Shown: one piece after another, positions 1 through 5,028 of the stretch | Layout of the letters: the number at the start of each line of letters is the position of its first letter | How positions within the stretch are numbered: the first letter of the stretch is position 1 | Assembly: GCA_026129385.1 (NCBI GenBank) | Contig: JAHCIE010000276.1 | Span: forward strand, 1 to 5,028 | Length of the DNA stretch: 5,028 bases | Direction of reading: 5' to 3' | Origin: Anaerolineae bacterium | Lineage (GTDB): Bacteria > Chloroflexota > Anaerolineae > Epilineales > JAHCIE01 | Translations under genes and position numbers: made by a program | The notes under the pieces: model-generated | Seen by the model: the letters and a program-made list of their open reading frames with translations, nothing else | Database searches by the model: none | Told to the model about the DNA's origin: nothing

Positions 1-1
1 G

Positions 2-502
2 GCCGGCGCATGGCTCCGCCAGCGCGGGGTGGAGACCGACCAGGCGGCTGAAGCCCAGGAGGCCGCCCAGGAGGCGTGCGAGATCATCTATCGTAGCGCG
101 TTCCACTACGACGTACACTTCATGGCCTGGGCCTCGGTCATCCTGAACAATATCCTACGGCAGCGTTATCGCCGACCCGACGTGCTCAATCAGCCGGGCC
201 TGACGCGCCTGGATGAAGACATGAATGCCGACGAGGGCGACCATCCTCCGCGCCACGAATTGGTGCAGGACCCAGGGGCTATCGTGACCGACCCGGTGGA
301 GGCGCGAGTCTGGCTAGACCAGGCTCTCTGGCAGCTCAAGAGCCGCGCCCAACGATACGTGCTCCTCGCGTCCTTCTACGACGGGCTGGACGACGACGAG
401 ATCGCCAGGCAGCTAGGGAAGAGCTTGAACGCCGTCTATATATTGCGCTACCGAGCCTTGCAACGGATCAAGGAGATCCTCTCAGGCCGCGCATCGACCT
501 GA
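2..502 (+). CDS. ECF-type RNA polymerase sigma factor, 5'-partial
   Basis: This is the C-terminal part of a sigma-70 family factor, which would bind core RNA polymerase and direct it to a set of promoters. The reading frame is open to the left edge: the codons from position 2 to 28 read AGAWLRQRG without a stop and fit the family, so the GTG at 29 is not the true start and the N-terminus is lost outside the window. Visible parts are the end of region 2 (EAAQEACEIIYRSAFHYDV, then an FMAWASVILNN helix and an RQRYRR basic stretch, about 60-175), an acidic linker (about 205-300), and region 4 (about 305-490). Region 4 carries a helix-turn-helix containing DDDEIARQLGKSLNAVYILRYRAL, here split as DDDEIARQLGKS then LNAVYILRYRAL. 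It ends with TGA at 500-502. The next gene is an anti-sigma-like protein, which supports the assignment. The promoter specificity cannot be read from the sequence. Confidence 0.85.
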   Translation, partial: AGAWLRQRGVETDQAAEAQEAAQEACEIIYRSAFHYDVHFMAWASVILNNILRQRYRRPDVLNQPGLTRLDEDMNADEGDHPPRHELVQDPGAIVTDPVEARVWLDQALWQLKSRAQRYVLLASFYDGLDDDEIARQLGKSLNAVYILRYRALQRIKEILSGRAST

Positions 503-508
503 CCCTGC

Positions 509-526
509 CAGACTGAAAGAAGTCTG
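509..526 (+). other. Small hairpin after the sigma gene
   Basis: CAGACT (509-514) and AGTCTG (521-526) form a perfect 6-bp stem around the loop GAAAGA, 7 nt after the sigma stop codon. There is no T-run afterwards, so it is at best a weak terminator, a pause site or an mRNA-processing element. It could be chance. Confidence 0.25.
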
Positions 527-538
527 CCGCGGCTTGCA

Positions 539-567
539 TTGACCATGTAAGGGGGACCGAGTAGTGT
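539..567 (+). promoter_or_regulatory. Candidate sigma-70 type promoter for the anti-sigma/CHAT genes
   Basis: TTGACC (539-544) matches five of six bases of a -35 consensus. Exactly 17 nt later TAGTGT (562-567) keeps T1, A2 and T6, the most conserved bases of the -10 hexamer. Initiation would fall near 574, giving a leader of about 98 nt before the GTG at 672. It would let the downstream genes be transcribed without the sigma gene. It is a match by eye in a GC-rich genome and remains tentative. Confidence 0.35.
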
Positions 568-570
568 TCT

Positions 571-645
571 CGCTGGTCAATGCGCTATCCCAAGTCTCTG
601 CATTCAGTTCTCGCGCCACGTCGGTCGACCTGACGTTGACCAGCG
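571..645 (+). repeat. Long inverted repeat in the sigma/anti-sigma leader
   Basis: CGCTGGTCAATG (571-582) is complementary to CGTTGACCAGCG (634-645) with a single T/G position that would still pair as a wobble in RNA. The innermost ten bases, 571-580 against 636-645, are perfect. The 51-nt spacer includes the palindrome GGTCGACC (623-630). TTGACCA occurs on the plus strand at 539-545 and 636-642 and on the minus strand at 574-580. The element could be a leader stem that brings 571 close to the ribosome site at 660-665, or a pair of operator half-sites. Confidence 0.45.
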
Positions 646-659
646 GGTTAGGAGAACCG

Positions 660-665
660 AGAGGA
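660..665 (+). promoter_or_regulatory. Ribosome binding site that decides the GTG 672 start
   Basis: AGAGGA lies 6 nt before GTG 672, a normal spacing. A competing start, GTG 564, has AAGGGGG (549-555) 8 nt before it. Third-position G/C is 23 of 36 codons between 564 and 671 but 33 of 36 in the first codons after 672, so coding character begins at 672. The candidate promoter at 539-567 would also overlap the 564 start. Confidence 0.55.
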
Positions 666-671
666 CCAGGC

Positions 672-1352
672 GTGCTCCCCTTCACGTGCAAGGAATGCCA
701 GGCTGTGCTCGACATGTACATCTCGGACGAGATGGACGGCCGCGACGCGCAGCGCGACTACCCCCTCGTCTATCAGCACCTACAGTCCTGCCCCGACTGT
801 TCCGCGCTGTACGTCGATGTCAGGCTGGCCTTGAGGGCTAACCTGGACGACGCGGCCGCGCCGGAGGCGACGCGGCCGCGAGCGCGCCCCTCCTTCCCGC
901 GCCACCCCACGGACCTGCCCTGGCTGGTGCGGCCTCTCGCGCAGCTCGGCGGGCGTCTCGAGGGGGTCGTGTTCATCCTGAGCCAGGCTCATGTACAGGC
1001 GGCGCTCTGGCCGGCCGGGGCGGCTGCTCGATACGAGCATGACCTGCCACCCTCCCTTGAGCCGCATCTGCTGCTCCTGGATACGGTCATGCTCGGCCAG
1101 GAGACCCTGACCGTCGAGATCACCGCCACCGCCACGCTGGGCCGGCCCGACCATCTGGTCATCCGGGGCCTGATGAGTGGCCCCTCGGGCATCGAACCCG
1201 GCCTCCACGCCATCTTGCGTTGGTTGGGGCAGACCCGGCAGGCCGACGTTACGCAGGACGGCCGGGTCGAATTCGGCGCGGTGGTTGTTCGCGAGGCGGA
1301 CCTGGCGTCGGACCAGGCGGGCCTGCAAATCGCCCTGACCAGGCCAGGCTAG
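672..1352 (+). CDS. zf-HC2/ZAS-type anti-sigma-like zinc-binding protein
   Basis: A 226-residue protein that probably binds and restrains the sigma factor encoded just upstream. The N-terminal 45 residues carry the zinc-finger pattern of the zf-HC2 family: Cys6 and Cys9, then His36-x3-Cys40-x2-Cys43 (YQHLQSCPDC). In ZAS proteins the His-x3-Cys-x2-Cys unit plus one upstream Cys bind zinc and clasp sigma region 2. A Pro/Arg-rich linker (about residues 60-80) follows. The remainder is without a hydrophobic membrane span and looks beta-rich, especially LTVEITATATL and the final VEFGAVVVREADL section, similar in style to a small carboxypeptidase-regulatory-like sandwich. It therefore seems to be cytosolic rather than a membrane anti-sigma factor. 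Start GTG 672 is preferred over GTG 564 (262 residues), because the finger then sits at the N-terminus as in the family and coding bias begins there. The stop TAG is 3 nt before the CHAT gene, implying coupled translation. Confidence 0.75.
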   Translation: MLPFTCKECQAVLDMYISDEMDGRDAQRDYPLVYQHLQSCPDCSALYVDVRLALRANLDDAAAPEATRPRARPSFPRHPTDLPWLVRPLAQLGGRLEGVVFILSQAHVQAALWPAGAAARYEHDLPPSLEPHLLLLDTVMLGQETLTVEITATATLGRPDHLVIRGLMSGPSGIEPGLHAILRWLGQTRQADVTQDGRVEFGAVVVREADLASDQAGLQIALTRPG

Positions 1353-1355
1353 ACT

Positions 1356-4300
1356 GTGAAGGCCGCGACGACGCCCGGCCGCGTGGCGCTGTTGGATGTT
1401 GCCTTGCGTCTGGCCGCGGGTGGCATGACCCCCGAGCAGGCCAGCGCCTGGGTGGAGAGCGTCTACCGCGAGCAGGCTCTGCCAGACCTGGCGGCCGTGT
1501 GCGCTGAGGCGGAGAGTCGCGCCTGGTACGCACCCCGCGACGCCCACGCCCTGGCGCGCCTGGCCCGCGCGCTGGCTGAGACAGCGGACCCCGCCCCCGC
1601 CGAGATTGCGCGCGTCGACCTGGCCGAGGGCGTGACCCTCAATGCCCTCGAGCGTTTCGCTGAGGCGCGGCCGCTCTTGCAGCGGGCCGCCCAGGCCTTC
1701 GCGGTCAGCTCCGATGCCCCCCACGAGAGTCGAGCCTTAGCCGAACTGGCCATTGCCTGTACCTACCTCGACGACCAGGCGGCGGCGGCGCTAGAGCGCG
1801 CGCAGGCCTACCTGGCAGCGGCCGACGACGCTCTCGCCAGAGCCTACGTTGCGCGCGCCGAGGGCATCTATCTTCTAGAGCAAGGCCACCACGACGAGGC
1901 GGCGGCCCAACTGCGTCAAGCTGGCGAGGGCTTCATCGCGTGTCATCGGCATGGTGAGGCGGCTCTCTGTTGGTGGTGGCTGGCCCTGGCGCGACGCTTC
2001 TCGGCGGTGGACGAGGCGCTGGGCTGGCTGGACAAGGCCGCCGCCGTGCCCGCCCCCGACGCCTCCCGCGTCCATCAGGCGCGCTGCGACTACGGCCGCG
2101 CCCTGCTCTACCAGGAGATGGACCGCTACGCCGAGAGTCTGGTCTTGCTCGACGGGGCCGGCCGGCTGGCCGAGGGCGCAGGCCAGGCGTTCCTGGCCGC
2201 GTCTTGCCACCAGTCGCGCGGCATAGGCCTGTATCACCTCGACGAATACGCGCCAGCCCTGGCCGCCTACGAGCGGGCGCAGACGGCGTTTGCGGCGCTG
2301 GGGGCGGGGCGGTACGTGACCCTTACCCAGTTCAACGTCGCGGCGGTCCTCTACATGCTCAACCGCTACGCCGACGCCCTCGCCACCTACGCCGCCATCG
2401 CCGAGGATGCCCAGGCGCGCGGCAACCGCCTGCGCCAGGCGCGCTGTCAGATGAACATGGCCCTGTGCCACGGCCAGCTTGGCCGCTACGACCAGGCCCT
2501 CGACCTGTACCATCGCGCCTGGCAGGGCACAGTAGAGATCGGCGCCATGCCCCTGGCGGCCCAGTGTGAGATGAATCTGGCGGGCGCGCTGAGTCGCCTG
2601 GGACGCCACGACGAGGCCCTGGGCCACTACGACCAGGCGCGGCAGGCCTTCTCACAGCTCAAGATGCCGATTCGGGGCGCACACTGTGAGCTGCGCCTGG
2701 CGGAGCTATATCTGGCCGTCGACCGGGCGGACGCGGCGCTGGTGTGCCTGACCCGCGCGCGGACCATGTGCGCCGAGGCCGGGTTGAGCATCTACGTCGC
2801 AATGTGCGACCGAGAGCGGGCGCGGGTCATGCTGGCGCGCGCCGCGTCCAGCGTGAACAACGCCTCCGACGTGTGCGAGGTCTGGCTGGCCGGCGCGCGC
2901 GCCGTCTTCGCCGAGGCCGGGCGACTGGTGGATGTGGCCCTGTGCGAGCTGGCCCTGGGCGAAGCCTATCTCCAGCAAGGGCAGCCGCTGGCGAGCGAGG
3001 CGGCCTTCGCTGCCGCGCTGGCCGTGCTGTCGCCGGGCATCCCCGACGAGGCGTGGCGCGCGCATCACGGCCTGGGTCGCTGCGCGCTGGCGCAGGGCGA
3101 CCGGGAGCGTGCTCTCAAGGAGTGGCTCACGGCGATTGAGACGCTGACCGGGCTGCGCGCGTCCCTCGCGACGGAGCGCATCAGCGGCGCGTTCTTCACC
3201 GACCGCCAGACGGCCTATGAGGCCGCGCTGGCCCTGGCCCTGGCCCTGGATGACGCCGAGGCTGCGCTGGTCGTGAGCGAGGCGGCCAAATCTCAGACAT
3301 TTCGGTCGTTGGGCTACCCGCAGACCTGGCGACGCTCCGCCCATGACGACCCTTATCTTGCATCCCTGCTCGAGCGCGAGGCGACACTCCGGCGAGACTT
3401 TGATCGCCAGCGCCGCGCGCTAAGCCTGGTGTCGGCCGATGACACGGGGCTGGCTCTACGCGATGCGAGCGACCTGCTCATGGACCAATCGCCCGCGTTG
3501 GCGCGACTGCGGGACATTGCCAACGCCTATGAAGAGACACTGGAGTTGCTGCGGCTGGCGCAACCCACCCGGCAAGGCGCGGCAACCAGGCTGTTCGCGC
3601 TGGCCGAGTTGCGGGAGAGCGCCGCACGCCTGGGGCGGCCCTGGGCCTGCCTGACGTACCTCCTCGTCGATAGCGTCCTGACCGTATTCTACCTGGACGC
3701 AGACCGCCTCGTCGCCGCCCGGCACACCCTGACGCCCTACGACGCTGCGATTGTTCGGCAATGTACCGACGTGGGCCGTAACTACCGCACTCTCATCTAC
3801 GGCGGACAGATCGGTGGGCGGCCCGCGCCGGGTCTCATCGGCCCGGCCTACCGCCAGCATCTCTACCGGCTCCTGGTTCCGCCCGCCATTGCCGACGCCT
3901 TGCAGGCAGCGGCCCTTGGGCCTGACGGGCGGCTGTTCATTTCACCCCACGGCGCGCTGCATACGCTGCCCTTCGGCGCGCTGCTGGACGGCGAGACAGT
4001 GTTGGGGGAACAGGCCGCGCTGGTCTACACGCCGAGTCTGGCTGCCCTGGCCTGGCTGCTAGGGCAGCCGACGCCGGCCGCCGGCCGCGCGCTGGTGTGT
4101 GGCCTGGCGGATTTCCAGGGCCAGGCCAGGCCGCTGCCCCATGTCGTCGCCGAGGTGGGACGGGTGCGAGCGGCGCTGGGGGATGGGACCGACGTGCTGT
4201 GGGGCGAGCAGGCCAGCCGCGCGCGGCTGCTGGCGCTGAGTGAGAGCGGCGCGCTAGCCGAGTACGAGATTCTGCACTTCGCCACCCACGCCATCGTCAG

Positions 4301-4673
4301 CCGCCTGGCGCCCTCCATGTCGCGCATTCTGCTAGCCGACGCCAGCCTGACCTTCGCCGATATTCTCGCCCTGCGCCTGCGGGCGCGGCTGGTGGTCCTG
4401 TCGACCTGCGAGAGCCTGCTGGGTGAGACCCAGGCCGGCGATGAGATCATGAGCCTGGCCCTGGCGTTCCTGTGGGCGGGCGCGCAGGCGGTCGTCGCCA
4501 GCCTGTGGCCGGTGGAGGACGAGGCGACGAGCCGGCTAATGGCCGCCTTCTATCGCCACTACGCGGCGGGCGTGGTGGCCGCCCAGGCCTTGCAGCGCGC
4601 CCAGCATGAGTTGCGCGCCGCCGGGGCGTCCGCCTACGATTGGGCGGGGTTCGTGGTCATCGGCGCGCCCTGA
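1356..4673 (+). CDS. TPR-CHAT protein (putative caspase-like cysteine protease)
   Basis: A 1105-residue cytosolic protein with no signal peptide or membrane span. Residues about 60-600 form a TPR solenoid with units such as LGRYDQAL, LGRHDEAL and LDEYAPAL; the repeat is 40 residues, and Cys recurs at one helix position (244, 284, 364, 404, 444, 484). Residues about 600-655 hold the linker usual in this family, ending in EAAKSQTFRSL. The CHAT domain covers about 760-1105: the PHGALHTLPFGALL core (about 864-877), HFATHA with the catalytic His978, LSTCESLLG with Cys1018, and VVASLWPVEDEA. Both members of the dyad are present, so it is predicted active. CHAT proteases are caspase-family (clan CD) enzymes related to separase, and TPR domains usually bind a regulator or substrate. 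The GTG start lies 3 nt after the anti-sigma stop, has no clear Shine-Dalgarno, and probably depends on coupling. Substrate is unknown. An ATG at 1425 is a possible but less likely start. Confidence 0.88.
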   Translation: MKAATTPGRVALLDVALRLAAGGMTPEQASAWVESVYREQALPDLAAVCAEAESRAWYAPRDAHALARLARALAETADPAPAEIARVDLAEGVTLNALERFAEARPLLQRAAQAFAVSSDAPHESRALAELAIACTYLDDQAAAALERAQAYLAAADDALARAYVARAEGIYLLEQGHHDEAAAQLRQAGEGFIACHRHGEAALCWWWLALARRFSAVDEALGWLDKAAAVPAPDASRVHQARCDYGRALLYQEMDRYAESLVLLDGAGRLAEGAGQAFLAASCHQSRGIGLYHLDEYAPALAAYERAQTAFAALGAGRYVTLTQFNVAAVLYMLNRYADALATYAAIAEDAQARGNRLRQARCQMNMALCHGQLGRYDQALDLYHRAWQGTVEIGAMPLAAQCEMNLAGALSRLGRHDEALGHYDQARQAFSQLKMPIRGAHCELRLAELYLAVDRADAALVCLTRARTMCAEAGLSIYVAMCDRERARVMLARAASSVNNASDVCEVWLAGARAVFAEAGRLVDVALCELALGEAYLQQGQPLASEAAFAAALAVLSPGIPDEAWRAHHGLGRCALAQGDRERALKEWLTAIETLTGLRASLATERISGAFFTDRQTAYEAALALALALDDAEAALVVSEAAKSQTFRSLGYPQTWRRSAHDDPYLASLLEREATLRRDFDRQRRALSLVSADDTGLALRDASDLLMDQSPALARLRDIANAYEETLELLRLAQPTRQGAATRLFALAELRESAARLGRPWACLTYLLVDSVLTVFYLDADRLVAARHTLTPYDAAIVRQCTDVGRNYRTLIYGGQIGGRPAPGLIGPAYRQHLYRLLVPPAIADALQAAALGPDGRLFISPHGALHTLPFGALLDGETVLGEQAALVYTPSLAALAWLLGQPTPAAGRALVCGLADFQGQARPLPHVVAEVGRVRAALGDGTDVLWGEQASRARLLALSESGALAEYEILHFATHAIVSRLAPSMSRILLADASLTFADILALRLRARLVVLSTCESLLGETQAGDEIMSLALAFLWAGAQAVVASLWPVEDEATSRLMAAFYRHYAAGVVAAQALQRAQHELRAAGASAYDWAGFVVIGAP

Positions 4674-4685
4674 CCCCACGACGAT

Positions 4686-4714
4686 GCCCTAAAGGTCTCC
4701 TACACCTTCAGGGC
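4686..4714. terminator. Hairpin 1 between convergent genes
   Basis: GCCCTAAAGGT (4686-4696) pairs with ACCTTCAGGGC (4704-4714) across a 7-nt loop, with ten of eleven positions matched and one A/C mismatch. It starts 12 nt after the CHAT stop codon. There is no T-run on either side, so it would be a factor-assisted or non-canonical terminator, or protect the 3' end of the mRNA. Its position between two convergent genes suggests it could serve both strands. Confidence 0.5.
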
Positions 4715-4722
4715 CTGCTGGC

Positions 4723-4747
4723 CGACCGGGCGGGCTAGGCCCGGTCG
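4723..4747. terminator. Hairpin 2 between convergent genes
   Basis: CGACCGGGC (4723-4731) and GCCCGGTCG (4739-4747) form a perfect 9-bp, very GC-rich stem around the loop GGGCTAG. It begins 8 nt after hairpin 1, so the two form a tandem pair in the 109-nt gap between the stop codons at 4673 and 4783. No T-run follows on either strand. Confidence 0.5.
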
Positions 4748-4782
4748 CGCCGTGGCTGGGTCGTCAGCGTCGCTGGCCTGGG

Positions 4783-4893
4783 TCAGCAGCCCGGCCCGCC
4801 GCACGTCGATGGATCGGCGGCGGCGATGTAGGGCAGGGCCAGCAGGGCCGCCGCGACGAGGGCCAGGAAGATGACTCGCAGTTGCTTGCGCAT
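4783..4893 (-). CDS. Small secreted or membrane micro-peptide, 36 residues
   Basis: The product has a basic start (MRKQLR), a hydrophobic core of about 17 residues (VIFLALVAAALLALPYI), and an Ala-x-Ala site followed by Asp. A type I signal peptidase cut after residue 26 would release the ten-residue tail DPSTCGGPGC, with two Cys in a C-x4-C spacing. There is no lipobox before the first Cys, so a lipoprotein is unlikely; if uncleaved, it would be a single-span membrane peptide. The start at 4893 is chosen because AAAGGAGGTGA lies just 4 nt before it; a longer frame from a TTG at 5007 has no ribosome site. I do not recognise a family. It converges on the CHAT gene and could be unrelated, a substrate or an output of the system. 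The precise ribosome site and signal peptide make a real gene likely despite its size. Confidence 0.65.
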   Translation of the reverse strand: MRKQLRVIFLALVAAALLALPYIAAADPSTCGGPGC

Positions 4894-4897
4894 GATC

Positions 4898-4908
4898 TCA
4901 CCTCCTTT
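4898..4908 (-). promoter_or_regulatory. Perfect extended Shine-Dalgarno of the micro-peptide gene
   Basis: On the minus strand this reads AAAGGAGGTGA, complementary over its whole length to the 3' tail of bacterial 16S rRNA, with a 4-nt gap to the ATG at 4893. It is far stronger than any ribosome site of the plus-strand genes here, which predicts high translation when it is accessible. Confidence 0.8.
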
Positions 4909-4932
4909 CCGATGGCGCCGCCGAGAAGGAGG
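4901..4932 (-). promoter_or_regulatory. Possible Shine-Dalgarno-sequestering stem
   Basis: In the minus-strand transcript, CCTCCTT (plus positions 4926-4932) is complementary to AAGGAGG in the ribosome site (plus positions 4901-4907), a 7-bp stem with an 18-nt loop. When formed it would block initiation of the micro-peptide. Because both segments are low-complexity purine or pyrimidine runs, a chance match is possible. Confidence 0.35.
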
Positions 4933-4958
4933 GAGAGGGTGGTCAGCGTTTCCCTCCT
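4927..4958 (-). promoter_or_regulatory. Alternative stem that would free the ribosome site
   Basis: Plus positions 4927-4934 (AGGAGGGA) and 4951-4958 (TCCCTCCT) are perfectly complementary over 8 nt with a 16-nt spacer. The stem uses six of the seven bases of the sequestering arm (4927-4932) and overlaps the left arm of the upstream hairpin (4954-4958). It therefore excludes both, as in an attenuator. Confidence 0.35.
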
Positions 4959-4983
4959 CTCTAGCGGTCTCGCTAGTGAGGAG
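4954..4983 (-). repeat. Strong leader hairpin upstream of the micro-peptide gene
   Basis: CTCCTCTCTAGCG (4954-4966) and CGCTAGTGAGGAG (4971-4983) pair at 12 of 13 positions (the mismatch is T4960/T4977) around a 4-nt loop, GTCT. It lies 61 to 90 nt upstream of the ATG on the minus strand. It may be a leader stem, an operator palindrome, or a terminator of an upstream minus-strand gene, although no T-run follows on either strand. Confidence 0.55.
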
Positions 4984-5028
4984 TCTCGAACGCGGATGTA
5001 ATTTCAATACAGCGAGCTGAACTGGGGC
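4984..5028 (-). promoter_or_regulatory. AT-rich patch, possible promoter of the micro-peptide gene
   Basis: Positions 4996-5010 contain 12 A/T out of 15, a marked dip in otherwise GC-rich DNA, and lie just upstream of the leader hairpin. On the minus strand the patch reads GTATTGAAATTACAT. TACATC (4995-5000) is a poor -10 candidate and no convincing -35 is paired with it. I propose only that initiation occurs near here. Confidence 0.25.

Noticed and set aside
29..502. A complete 157-residue sigma gene starting at GTG 29
   Set aside because: The frame is open to the left edge and the upstream residues AGAWLRQRG fit the family, so the gene is cut by the window.
564..671. N-terminal extension of the anti-sigma-like protein from GTG 564
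   Set aside because: There is a possible ribosome site at 549-555, but third-position G/C falls to 23 of 36, the sequence does not resemble the family, and a candidate promoter overlaps it. It is kept as the alternative start.
780..2627. Long minus-strand open frames opposite the anti-sigma and CHAT genes
   Set aside because: They are by-products of high GC content opposite strongly supported genes, and show no recognisable domains.
3228..3248. Short tandem CTGGCC repeat
   Set aside because: It encodes an ordinary Leu-Ala run in a helix of the TPR-CHAT protein and is expected from codon bias.
4894..4909. Resemblance of the plus strand to the 3' end of 16S rRNA
   Set aside because: It is only the mirror of a perfect Shine-Dalgarno on the minus strand; no other rRNA sequence surrounds it.
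4894..5007. Longer 74-residue form of the micro-peptide from a TTG at 5007
   Set aside because: There is no ribosome site before it, the added segment lies over the leader stems, and the internal ATG has a perfect Shine-Dalgarno and a signal peptide start.
1..5028. CRISPR array, tRNA, insertion sequence or attachment site
   Set aside because: I saw no spaced direct repeats of 20 or more bases, no tRNA cloverleaf, no transposase and no flanking inverted terminal repeats.

Overview
The window is GC-rich, dense coding DNA with strong third-position G/C bias. The gene order is an ECF-type sigma factor, a zinc-binding anti-sigma-like protein, then a very large TPR-CHAT protein, all on the plus strand. 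That order and the Ala/Leu/Arg-rich TPR style resemble environmental Chloroflexota (Anaerolineae or Chloroflexia relatives). This placement is an inference from style; there is no rRNA or marker gene here to confirm it.

Layout. Positions 2-502 hold the 3' part of a sigma-70 family factor whose start lies left of the window. Positions 503-671 are a leader with a candidate promoter, three copies of TTGACCA and a long inverted repeat. Positions 672-1352 encode a soluble zf-HC2/ZAS-type protein with a beta-rich C-terminus. After only 3 nt, and in the same frame, 1356-4673 encodes a 1105-residue protein: a TPR solenoid with a regular 40-residue repeat, a linker, and a C-terminal CHAT (caspase-like) protease domain that keeps its His and Cys. 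Two tandem hairpins (4686-4714 and 4723-4747) follow. On the opposite strand, 4783-4893 encodes a 36-residue peptide with a signal sequence and a perfect Shine-Dalgarno. Its leader (4894-4983) contains mutually exclusive pairings that could hide or expose that ribosome site.

How the genes may work together (inference). The sigma factor would direct transcription, the ZAS protein would hold it inactive, and the TPR-CHAT protein would sense a partner through its solenoid and cleave a target. The anti-sigma protein, the sigma factor or the small secreted peptide are the nearest candidates. The plus-strand genes look like one co-expressed unit; the convergent peptide gene appears separately controlled. 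The most interesting points are the intact TPR-CHAT protease inside a sigma/anti-sigma unit and the switch-like leader of the micro-peptide gene.
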